A DNA stretch of 64,000 nt from Photobacterium galatheae (GTDB lineage: Bacteria > Pseudomonadota > Gammaproteobacteria > Enterobacterales > Vibrionaceae): positions 1 through 64,000 of the forward strand of contig NZ_JMIB01000027.1 of the NCBI RefSeq assembly GCF_000695255.1, read 5' to 3'. A model generated the notes under the pieces. That model was not told the DNA's origin. It ran no database searches and worked only from the letters and a program-made list of their open reading frames with translations. The position numbers and the translations under genes are program-made. This document shows, piece after piece, positions 16,415 to 24,481 of this stretch; the first letter of the stretch is position 1; each line of letters starts with the position of its first letter.

Positions 16415-16975
16415 TTAAATTTTGATTCTGCATTTATTGATCTGGGCGCGATACTTATTCGCTAACTTTTGAACTTGACTGGATTTATCCATGAGCCAGC
16501 TTTTTTTGAGATATGTTTTCTTTTTATACCCAGCTATTCCGTCATGATAAATTAAGTAAAAGCTTCCAGCATCGTAAGGGTTATGTCCGATTGATTTGAT
16601 AGACTTACTAAAATACCAGCCGATAAAGTCAGTCGAGTCGTAAAATGACCCTCTGTTTGCACCATGATTTTTGGTCTCTTTCCTGTATTCGTTGAAGGTT
16701 CCTGTTAAGGCTTGCGCATAACCATATGCGGTGCTTGTTTTTGCAGAGGCATCTTTATTGAATGATGATTCGTGCTTAATGATGGATAACTGAACGGATA
16801 TCGGGACGCCCCACTTTTTCCACGATCGGTAAGTGGCCTTCATCCAGTCTTTATTTTCTGTAAGCATCTTACATGCATCACCTGAATGTGTTGTTGTCGA
16901 GCTTTCGAGCGAAGCGCATCCACCTAGCGCTAAAGTTAAACATGTGATGATTATTTTAAATTGATGACGCATCAT
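16415..16975 (-). CDS. Lytic transglycosylase-like lipoprotein (SLT fold)
   Basis: Lipobox LGGC at residues 18-21 of a short signal peptide predicts outer-membrane anchoring. The soluble part has IIKHESSFNKDA, where the Glu of HESSF matches the catalytic Glu of SLT transglycosylases, then TAYGYAQALTGTFNEY, equivalent to the GLMQ(I/L)...T motif. These enzymes cleave peptidoglycan glycan strands. It is the first gene of an operon with ftsZ. It could open the wall for the type IVB channel, for the flagellar rod (whose FlgJ lacks a muramidase), or during division. Confidence 0.7.
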   Translation of the reverse strand: MMRHQFKIIITCLTLALGGCASLESSTTTHSGDACKMLTENKDWMKATYRSWKKWGVPISVQLSIIKHESSFNKDASAKTSTAYGYAQALTGTFNEYRKETKNHGANRGSFYDSTDFIGWYFSKSIKSIGHNPYDAGSFYLIYHDGIAGYKKKTYLKKSWLMDKSSQVQKLANKYRAQINKCRIKI

Positions 16976-17040
16976 TCGGTAAATCTTTTTCGGAGAAAAG
17001 TAATAAATAAATAGATAAAATGGAAGGGCTGGCAGAGATA

Positions 17041-17072
17041 AGTGATAAAAAGCCCTCTACAGAAGAGGGCAA
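17041..17072 (-). terminator. Terminator of the 183-residue gene
   Basis: On the minus strand GCCCTCTT-CTGT-AGAGGGC is followed by TTTTTATC. Confidence 0.85.
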
Positions 17073-17078
17073 ATGATG

Positions 17079-17630
17079 TTAATGCATTAATCTTCTGGGG
17101 TTCACTTTTTCAGCATAGTCATTGTCCATTTTCTCTGGGGTATCCTGGTGTTTCGATAGATGTTTATTTCTCATTTCGATCTGTTTATCAAGAGATACGC
17201 TTGCGTCATCTAAAGACTTCGTATTTTGCATCGCGGTTTCTGATGCTGAGAGTGACATGGATTTTGTGAGTTCGTCTTTTAAATCGTTTGCGTTGTTGAT
17301 TCGAATGTCATTTGAAACGGAGATGTTATCTCCCCATATGTCACTCCCGTCAATTCTAGTCATTGTGATGAGATTGGCATTTGTCATGAGATAATCGGTG
17401 GAGAGTTCAAAATCAACAATTTCAGGAGAATGAGGCATCGTCATACTGCCCTGTATCAGTTTTTGGTTCTGTCCGAGTGAAACTTTAACGTGTTCAGGCT
17501 GTTTGAAATGGACGTCGAATTCTCCAAGCTTCTCGAATAAATCTTTTAGTTTAGGGCTGAGGTTAAACACCTCTTCTTGCGCTATTGGCGTAAAGCCTAA
17601 ATTTTGATTAGAGTTTTTCAGTGAAACCAT
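17079..17630 (-). CDS. Hypothetical protein, 183 residues
   Basis: Not recognised. No signal peptide; a middle region of beta-like segments (about 50-105) and a charged, helical C-terminal third rich in Asp, Lys and Ser. It has its own terminator, and a 43-base AT-rich divergent promoter region separates it from the gene at 17674. Single-gene transcript. Confidence 0.6.
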   Translation of the reverse strand: MVSLKNSNQNLGFTPIAQEEVFNLSPKLKDLFEKLGEFDVHFKQPEHVKVSLGQNQKLIQGSMTMPHSPEIVDFELSTDYLMTNANLITMTRIDGSDIWGDNISVSNDIRINNANDLKDELTKSMSLSASETAMQNTKSLDDASVSLDKQIEMRNKHLSKHQDTPEKMDNDYAEKVNPRRLMH

Positions 17631-17673
17631 AGGTATTTTTTATTAAATTATATATAAATGTGTAAGTAAAAAC

Positions 17674-18078
17674 ATGATGAGTACAGATAGAAAGTTCACT
17701 GAAATAAGAGTTTTTCCCAAGAAGGCGACTTTGTACGTCAGGGTACTCGTTGCGCTAGGCGTATTATTTCTTGCTGGGAATCCTGTTTATGAATATTTAA
17801 CTGATCATTCGCTTATGTTTAAGCATGTCGATGTTGAGTCTGGTATTACCTGCCAAATCAGTGCGGATAAAAATAAAGGGGAGATTTCTTGTGATAAAAA
17901 TGTATCTATTGGTCTGGATTTAACTGAAGTCGACCTTCTGCCTAAGATTTGGAACTATGAGTTGGGTAATGGTGATTGGTTGAATGTTAAAAGGGAAGGT
18001 TATTCAATGGGGATTATCGTGAAGGTGAAGAGTAATCTTTTTTCGGACGAAATTGTTTCAGAAATTCCATACCGATAA
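17674..18078 (+). CDS. Hypothetical single-pass membrane protein, 134 residues
   Basis: Not recognised. A short basic cytoplasmic N-terminus is followed by one transmembrane helix (about 21-40, VRVLVALGVLFLAGNPVY) and a roughly 90-residue periplasmic part with two cysteines (about 60 and 73) that could pair. ATG ATG at 17674-17679; the start is ambiguous by one codon. A TATAAA lies about 15 bases upstream and no Shine-Dalgarno sequence is visible. Confidence 0.6.
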   Translation: MMSTDRKFTEIRVFPKKATLYVRVLVALGVLFLAGNPVYEYLTDHSLMFKHVDVESGITCQISADKNKGEISCDKNVSIGLDLTEVDLLPKIWNYELGNGDWLNVKREGYSMGIIVKVKSNLFSDEIVSEIPYR

Positions 18079-18375
18079 ATTTTCGACTTGTGCCGGATTT
18101 TATTTAAAAGCACTGGAAAATGTATCAATGTCATCTCATTGAAAGCAGCGCTCTGCTGACTCTCTGTTTTGGGGTGAGTCAGAAAAATCAATTCATCATT
18201 GTGTCAATCAGTCCGTGTTAAAGCACAGGAAATTCACGCCCATGAATGTTAGAAATCCATTAAAAATGTAATTAAAACAATGGGTTGAGATTTGGTTGGG
18301 TGCATTTAAAACTTCCTGTTTAAGACGCTTTTGTGGTATTATGATGACGTTTTTAAGTGTTTTTGGGAGAAGAAG
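18079..18375 (+). promoter_or_regulatory. Non-coding gap with an extended -10 promoter for the topoisomerase operon
   Basis: No convincing gene in this 297-base stretch. TG-G-TATTAT at 18334-18342 is a good extended -10; the -35 is weak. It gives a leader of roughly 27 bases before the ATG at 18376, which has a strong GGGAGAAGAAG ribosome binding site. The upstream part contains imperfect inverted repeats of unknown meaning. Confidence 0.4.
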
Positions 18376-20394
18376 ATGACCGTCTATAACGGCGACTCGA
18401 TGGATACCCTTCAAGGGTTAGAACCGGTTAGAAAACGCCCGGGGATGTATATTGGTTCAACAGATGGTGACGGTGTAAAGCATTGCTTTATTGAGATTAT
18501 TGATAACGCAATTGATGAGGCCATTTCTGGCTACTGCGACACAATCCATGTGACTTTCGAAGAAAATGGATACATTTCTGTTGAAGATAATGGTCGTGGT
18601 ATTCCCGTTGATATGAATCGTAAGTCTGGCATATCAGCCGCAATTCTCGTTTACACAAACCTCCATAGTGGCGGAAAGTTCGAAAACAAGAACTACAAGT
18701 ACAGTGGTGGACTTCATGGGGTTGGTTCATCTGTTGTGAATGCCCTGTCTTCACATTTAGAACTGACCATCAAGCGTGATGGGAAAATCTATTACGTTGA
18801 GTTCGTGGATGGGGGGCAACTGACAGATGAAAGCTACCCGAAGATCATCGGCGATTGTGGCCTCAATGAAACAGGAACCAAGGTCAGATACAAACTTGAT
18901 GCAGCACACTTTCAAGGGGCTATCCTTGCAAACGACTGGGAAATCAAGAAAGAGTGGCTAGAGACTTATCTTTTTGAGCGCGCTGCGATCACTGACAAAC
19001 TGAAGATCAATCTTAATTTCCACAATGATATCAGCACCTATGAAGCGAAGAACGGACTTGCAGACCTGCTGGCAATCCCAGAGTACACCGAAGCGTCAAC
19101 GCCAATCATGCGTGCGCCACTGATGTTCTGTGAAGAAGGAACATACCGAGGACAAAAACAAGTTTGGGATGACCTGAACAATAAATATAAAACCGGTGAA
19201 GATGGGAAGCCCGTCAAAGCGTCTTATACAGAAGTGATTGAAATCAGATTCGCGTTCATCGCGCAGGATAAGCTGTCTCCGCCTGTCCCAAAAACCTTCA
19301 TGAATAACATCAGAACCAAGAATCATGGGAAACATTATGATGGGTTTTGTACCGGTTATGCTGAAGCTGTCAGAAGCTACGCCGCGAGTCGACTCAAAGT
19401 GAACCACAAGATTCTGAACGAAGATATTATGGCCGGATGCCAAGTCTCACTGCTTGCTTTTGCTCAGGACGTCGAGTTTAAAGGTCAAACCAAAGATCAA
19501 GTGACCTCTCAAAAAGTTGCAACCGTTGGTTCCTCTTTAGCGAAGGAATTCTTTTCCCGGTGGCTGGACACCCACCCCGCTTCTGCAAAGATGATTGTTG
19601 ACAAATCAATTCGTGCAGCAAAGCAACGAGAAGCCAATGCAAAAGCCAAAGAGGAAGAAGATCAAGCCGAAGTTGGCTCCTTAGGGGAAAACCTCACCGG
19701 TGTACTCACGAATTGTTCACAGAGCAATCTCGAAGAAACTGAGTTGTTTATTGTTGAGGGCGACTCAGCAGGCGGAACAGCCAAAAATGCGAGGTGTAAG
19801 AAAACCCAAGCCATCTTACCGCTCAGAGGAAAAATTCTGAACACCTATAAAAGCGACATCAAAAAAACGCTGAGAAACAAGCAGATCCGAATTTTAGCCA
19901 GCGCAATTGGCACGGGTCTTGGCGATGATTTCGATTATTCAAAACTTCGATTTGGCAAAATCATACCGCTGACCGATGCGGACGTCGATGGTGCGCATAT
20001 CCAGTTGTTGTTTACGGCATTTATGTACAAATACATGCCTGAACTGATTCAGAAAGGCCACTTGTTTATCGCGGAAACACCGCTCTACAAGTTAGAGAAA
20101 AAAGGTGCCAAAAAACAGGTTGTTTACATTAAAAATGATGAAGAGTTCCATGCAAAATATCCCAATGGGATCCCGCATGGGTGGGAGAGGTCGCGTTTTA
20201 AAGGGCTTGGGGAGATGAACCCTAACCAACTGAAAGAAACAGCCATGAGTCCGGCCACGAGAACGCTGAAACAAGTCGTCTACGATGAAAAGCAGGCTGA
20301 GCAATACATTCAAGTCTTCGATAACCTGATGGGCGATGACCCATCGAAACGATATGAATTCATCAAACATCACGTTAACTTTTCGATTAATTGA
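18376..20394 (+). CDS. parE: Type IIA topoisomerase B subunit (ParE/GyrB-like)
   Basis: 672 residues from the ATG with the good ribosome binding site. GHKL ATPase: catalytic Glu40 and Asn44 in FIEIIDNAIDEA, Asp71 in VEDNGRGIP, and GGLHGVGSSVVNALS. TOPRIM: EGDSAGG (461-467), PLRGKILN, and the metal site DADVDG (534-539), then RFKGLGEMNP. It lacks the roughly 170-residue insert of Gram-negative GyrB, so its length fits ParE or a short GyrB. With the next gene, 12 bases downstream, it should form a heterotetramer that decatenates or supercoils DNA. A separate topoisomerase could serve a large low-copy replicon. Confidence 0.93.
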   Translation: MTVYNGDSMDTLQGLEPVRKRPGMYIGSTDGDGVKHCFIEIIDNAIDEAISGYCDTIHVTFEENGYISVEDNGRGIPVDMNRKSGISAAILVYTNLHSGGKFENKNYKYSGGLHGVGSSVVNALSSHLELTIKRDGKIYYVEFVDGGQLTDESYPKIIGDCGLNETGTKVRYKLDAAHFQGAILANDWEIKKEWLETYLFERAAITDKLKINLNFHNDISTYEAKNGLADLLAIPEYTEASTPIMRAPLMFCEEGTYRGQKQVWDDLNNKYKTGEDGKPVKASYTEVIEIRFAFIAQDKLSPPVPKTFMNNIRTKNHGKHYDGFCTGYAEAVRSYAASRLKVNHKILNEDIMAGCQVSLLAFAQDVEFKGQTKDQVTSQKVATVGSSLAKEFFSRWLDTHPASAKMIVDKSIRAAKQREANAKAKEEEDQAEVGSLGENLTGVLTNCSQSNLEETELFIVEGDSAGGTAKNARCKKTQAILPLRGKILNTYKSDIKKTLRNKQIRILASAIGTGLGDDFDYSKLRFGKIIPLTDADVDGAHIQLLFTAFMYKYMPELIQKGHLFIAETPLYKLEKKGAKKQVVYIKNDEEFHAKYPNGIPHGWERSRFKGLGEMNPNQLKETAMSPATRTLKQVVYDEKQAEQYIQVFDNLMGDDPSKRYEFIKHHVNFSIN

Positions 20395-20406
20395 GAACAG
20401 GCAAGC

Positions 20407-22995
20407 ATGACAATCAATTACACACATCAAAACTTTGGTGAAATCGACCTCGGCGCACATGCTGAGGCGGCCTTTTGTGAATACTCAAAGTATGTGACTC
20501 AAGACCGGGCCTTACCGGATATTCGGGATGGACTGAAGCCTGTTCACCGACGAATTCTATTCTCAATGTACGAACTCAATAACACTTTCAATAAACCCTA
20601 CAAAAAATCAGCCCGCATCATTGGGGACGTTTTAGGCAAATATCACCCTCATGGTGACAGCGCCTGTTATGGCTCCTTAGTTCGTATGACTCAGCCCTGG
20701 GTGATGTCGGCCCCGCTGGCGGATGGTCAGGGGAACTGGGGAGATACAGACAAAAATTCGGCGGCAGCCATGCGTTATACCGAAGTGCGTCTGTCGAGAG
20801 TCTCAAATGGCCTGATGGATGACCTGAAAACTGAGACGGTCAGCTGGAAGCCGAACTACGATGGTTCAGAAAAAGAACCAGAAGTCTTACCAGCCCGATT
20901 CCCAAACTTAGTCATCAATGGCGTCGAGGGGATCGGCATCGGTATGGCTTCTTCTATTCCGCCTCATCACCCTGTAGAAGCCATGAACTGTGTGCTTGCG
21001 CTGCTTGAAGGAAGAAAAAGTGGTGAGGCTGTTCCAACAGAAAAACTGATGGCATTGATGCCTGCCCCTGATTTTCCGACGGGCGGGGTTGTTTATGCGC
21101 TGGAAAATTATCAGCAAGTTTGGGAACTTGGCCAGGGAAGCGTCCGTATCCGCGCTGAGTGGGAAGAAGAGCTGATCGAGGGTCGCAAGTGCATTGTGAT
21201 CAAATCACTCCCCTATGGTGTATCTCCGTCTGATGCACTGATACAGGTGAACCAGGCCAGAAGACCTCATCCTGAAACAGGACAAATTGCGCTCAGAGGC
21301 ATCACGGGTGAACGAGATGAAGGTGACAGCGATGGCCTGCGGCTTGTATTTGAGGTGAACTATGGCGTTGAACCTGAGATTGCATTGAATGAGTTGTGCA
21401 ATCTGCCGAACTCCTGTTTTGATATCAGCGTCAGCTATAACATGAATGTGATTGATCAAATGGAACCTGTCTCCATTGGGCTGAGACAGGCTTTTGACCG
21501 ATTTATTGATTTTAGAGAAGACGTTGTCACAAAACGTTCGACAAAACTGCTGTCTGATGCCAAAAGCCGAATGCATATTCTTGATGGATTCATCAAAGCA
21601 CTCGATAAGATGGATCAAACCATCGCAATGATCCGAAATAATCCGAAGCAATCGGATGCCAAAGCAGCCCTGATCGAATTTCTTGAGATTGATGCGCTTC
21701 AGGCTTCAAAAATCCTTGAAATGACTTTAGGAAAATTAACCCAGGGAGAAGTCTCAAACTACAAGAGGGAACATGAAAAATGCGCACTGGAAGTCGCTGA
21801 TTTAGAAGATATACTGAGAAATCGTTCAAGATTGCTCGATGTCATCAGAGAAGAAACTGAAGCGCAGATCGAGATTTTCTTATCTGAGACATCTGAGCAG
21901 GGTGCCAAGCTTTACGAAATGAGACGATCTCAGTGGACTCATGAGGAAATGAGACTTTCGAAAGCAGATCAAATTCCACGTGAATACTGCTCGGTTATTC
22001 TATCGCAGCAGGGATTTACGCGAAGAATCTCGGCTGAAGAGTTAAAAGAGCAACGCAGAGGCACGCAAGGTACTCAGCAAATTGAATTAGCAAAACGAGA
22101 TTCAATCGCGCTTGCAACGGAGTGCTTCTCGCACGATGTTCTGGCATTTGTTACCTCTCTTGGAAGAATCGCTTTTGCGAAAGCTTATGAGATTGATACG
22201 AGCCTCAGGGGTCAGCATATTCATAACTTAGTTAAGCTTGATACGGCTCAGGACGAAAAAGTTATCCAAATCGTTTCTATCGAAGATGAAATGGTTGAGC
22301 ATGCCTCGCAGCTCCAGCTGGTTCTGGCGACGAAACGGGGAATGATAAAAAGAACGAATTTTAGCTTATTCAATCCGAAAGTTTCTCGTACCGTGAAAGC
22401 GATACGCTTGTCTGAAGGAGATGAAGTCGCATTCTTCGGGGTGAATCGAGAGAGCGATGTCATCACATTAGCGTCATCCGGTAATAAAGTTGTTCGATTC
22501 ACACTTTCTGAGATCAGAGAGACTTCTCGAACAAGCCGAGGGGTGATGGCGATGAATCTAGACTGTGACGCGCATATCGTCTCCTGCTCAGTCGTGAAAG
22601 CTGAGGCAATTGAACGTGCTTTGATAGGATTTGTGAGCAAATCCGGACAACTGAAAATCACCCAACTTGCACATTACCGTCAAACAAAGAGAAAGGCGAA
22701 AGGGGTGACAGCGATGAAGTTGGCAGAAAAAGATCAAATCCTGTCTGCATTTACGCTGGATGAGTCGGAGCTTCAGACTTTAGATGTTGTGAGTACATCG
22801 AAAAAAGGGAAGATGAATCGCGTGAATCTGGGTTCCTTTCGGGTGATGAACCGGATGACGCAAGGTGTGAAGTTTGTATCAATGAAAGATAAAGACGAAC
22901 TTATCTCTGCCTACCTTGTGAGAGGGGAGAAAGAAAATCCAGTCGATGAGATTGATGAGGCCATTGCTCCTGATTCAGGACAGGTCACATCCTGA
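20407..22995 (+). CDS. parC: Type IIA topoisomerase A subunit (ParC/GyrA-like)
   Basis: 862 residues. Breakage-reunion domain: [29 protein letters not shown], and the active-site Tyr124 in [11 protein letters not shown]. The C-terminal pinwheel (from about 510) includes QRRGTQG at 549-555, close to the GyrA-box QRRGGKG, so wrapping and supercoiling activity cannot be excluded; the core looks more like ParC (GDSACY). In the quinolone-resistance region the Ser is kept (Ser85) but the acidic residue four positions on (ParC Glu84, GyrA Asp87) is Gly89. Forms an operon with the B subunit. Confidence 0.92.
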   Translation: MTINYTHQNFGEIDLGAHAEAAFCEYSKYVTQDRALPDIRDGLKPVHRRILFSMYELNNTFNKPYKKSARIIGDVLGKYHPHGDSACYGSLVRMTQPWVMSAPLADGQGNWGDTDKNSAAAMRYTEVRLSRVSNGLMDDLKTETVSWKPNYDGSEKEPEVLPARFPNLVINGVEGIGIGMASSIPPHHPVEAMNCVLALLEGRKSGEAVPTEKLMALMPAPDFPTGGVVYALENYQQVWELGQGSVRIRAEWEEELIEGRKCIVIKSLPYGVSPSDALIQVNQARRPHPETGQIALRGITGERDEGDSDGLRLVFEVNYGVEPEIALNELCNLPNSCFDISVSYNMNVIDQMEPVSIGLRQAFDRFIDFREDVVTKRSTKLLSDAKSRMHILDGFIKALDKMDQTIAMIRNNPKQSDAKAALIEFLEIDALQASKILEMTLGKLTQGEVSNYKREHEKCALEVADLEDILRNRSRLLDVIREETEAQIEIFLSETSEQGAKLYEMRRSQWTHEEMRLSKADQIPREYCSVILSQQGFTRRISAEELKEQRRGTQGTQQIELAKRDSIALATECFSHDVLAFVTSLGRIAFAKAYEIDTSLRGQHIHNLVKLDTAQDEKVIQIVSIEDEMVEHASQLQLVLATKRGMIKRTNFSLFNPKVSRTVKAIRLSEGDEVAFFGVNRESDVITLASSGNKVVRFTLSEIRETSRTSRGVMAMNLDCDAHIVSCSVVKAEAIERALIGFVSKSGQLKITQLAHYRQTKRKAKGVTAMKLAEKDQILSAFTLDESELQTLDVVSTSKKGKMNRVNLGSFRVMNRMTQGVKFVSMKDKDELISAYLVRGEKENPVDEIDEAIAPDSGQVTS

Positions 22996-23056
22996 AAAGA
23001 GCTGGCTCTTCATCACATCTGAAAATCAAGAGGTTTGGCGAAAGGGTAACCGCTCC

Positions 23057-23154
23057 TTGCTGTTATCCCGCTTCCTTTGTCATCCTGTTTTCTTTTGTCA
23101 TCCTGTTTTCTTCTGTCATCCCCGCCTCCTTCTGTCATCCCCGCGAAGGCGGGG
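23057..23154. repeat. Tandem 18-19-bp repeats ending in a GC-rich palindrome
   Basis: About five head-to-tail degenerate copies of YTTGTCATCCYGTTTTC: clear copies start near 23076, 23094, 23112 and 23131, with a worn one near 23057. The last becomes GTCATCCCCGCGAAGGCGGGG, with a perfect hairpin CCCCGC-GAAG-GCGGGG at 23139-23154. This resembles the short palindromic repeats scattered in many proteobacterial genomes. It lies in the 292-base gap after the topoisomerase operon. Confidence 0.75.
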
Positions 23155-23238
23155 AGCCAGTGACTTTTGAGGAAGAAAGACACGGAAAATGAGGGGGAAA
23201 TGATTCTGGCAGATTACTTTCATCTCGTGCTCAGTGGA

Positions 23239-23256
23239 TTCCCGCTTGCGCGGGAA
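23239..23256. repeat. Second GC-rich palindrome TTCCCGC-TTGC-GCGGGAA
   Basis: Perfect 7-bp stem, preceded by CAGTGGA, which echoes the GCCAGTGAC after the first palindrome. Probably the other half of a composite repeat; it may also act as a terminator for the convergent genes. Confidence 0.65.
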
Positions 23257-23287
23257 TTTCGATAATTATTTGATTTTAAATAACAAT

Positions 23288-24217
23288 TTACCTGATATAA
23301 ATTTGATTCTTGCCTGACTTTTTCGCCTCATACATTGCTTCATCAGCCTTTTTGAGGAGCGCATCGGCACTGTGTATATCCTGGTCGAAAATAGCACCAC
23401 CAATGGAGCACTGAACGACAAGTTTTCCTATCGACTCATCATGTGTTTCAACCGGCTGCGCAACAGCATGCAAAATAGCCTCACCTTTTGTTCTGAGGTC
23501 ATCGATTGAATCACACACGGGGAAGATACACACAAATTCGTCCCCTCCGATTCGGGCGGCCGTTTCAAAATCCTCGACAGTCGAAAGTAACCGATTTGCC
23601 ACAGAAATAAGCATCAAATCTCCTGCATCATGGCCATAAGTGTCATTAATTGGCTTAAATTCATCAAGATCAATAAATAACACGCCAACTTTAAACTTTG
23701 AGTCTGTTTTGTAGCCTTCGATTGCTGAAGCCAACCGCTCATCAAATCCCTTTCTGTTCAATAAGCCCGTCAGTTTGTCACTTTTCGCTTCCCGGATTAA
23801 CCGGCTTTCTCTTTCTTTTTGTTTGGAGCTATCTTCCAGAATCACAAGGTAATCCCCACCCGGTAAACTGAGGAAGGTGGCTACAGTCAGATTCAGCGTT
23901 TGATTCGAGCTTCGAATGGCAAAATCAATGGCCTCTCCCTCAGAGACAGATGCGAACAGATGCTGATATTCCTGATACGGGTTGGCGGTTGCGTAGAAAC
24001 GCCAGAAATCCCGATTTCTTAAATCTTCACCTGTCTCTCCGCTGGCAATCCGTGAAAACCCGTCATTGTGATACAAAATTTTGTGGTTCTTACTCATCAG
24101 AACTACGGCATCTCGTATGTGGCTCAGGATAAAGTCATAAGGAATGATTGTGGCGTTACGCCGAGAGAACTGGGGGAGCCGGGAGAATCGCGTTCTCAAT
24201 TCACTAAACACTTTCAT
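23288..24217 (-). CDS. PAS-GGDEF diguanylate cyclase
   Basis: 309 residues, cytoplasmic. A PAS-like sensor domain occupies about 25-130 (IRDAVVLMSKNHKILYHNDGF). The GGDEF domain occupies about 145-309, with DKLTGLLNRKGF, FIDLDEFKPINDTYGHDAGD and the intact catalytic GGDEF at 224-228. No RxxD inhibitory site is visible before it (STVEDFETAARI). It should make cyclic di-GMP from GTP. Cyclic di-GMP usually controls the switch from motility to surface life, relevant because a flagellar locus lies on the same DNA. No EAL partner in the window. Single-gene unit. Confidence 0.9.
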   Translation of the reverse strand: MKVFSELRTRFSRLPQFSRRNATIIPYDFILSHIRDAVVLMSKNHKILYHNDGFSRIASGETGEDLRNRDFWRFYATANPYQEYQHLFASVSEGEAIDFAIRSSNQTLNLTVATFLSLPGGDYLVILEDSSKQKERESRLIREAKSDKLTGLLNRKGFDERLASAIEGYKTDSKFKVGVLFIDLDEFKPINDTYGHDAGDLMLISVANRLLSTVEDFETAARIGGDEFVCIFPVCDSIDDLRTKGEAILHAVAQPVETHDESIGKLVVQCSIGGAIFDQDIHSADALLKKADEAMYEAKKSGKNQIYIR

Positions 24218-24481
24218 TTGAACTTTCGTTTATAGAAATCTTAATGAATATTTTTAAATTCAAAAAATCAGCCCATTGCCAGCTATCAAGAATCGTCATC
24301 ATCGAAACCGAATGAGTGGACGCTTGATCTGATGAGTGAACACGGGCGGGGCGTGTTAGTATGATGCGCCTTGGCGGTTGAAGAAAACGGTTTGTGACGT
24401 CATATCGATGGATGGTTTAGAATGGGCAGAATTGTTAATATGCGCTTTAAATACAGAGCAGTAAACTGAAGGCTCAGAAGA

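Noticed and set aside
23057..23154. CRISPR array
   Set aside because: Units are 18-19 bp, contiguous and degenerate, with no spacers and no cas genes.
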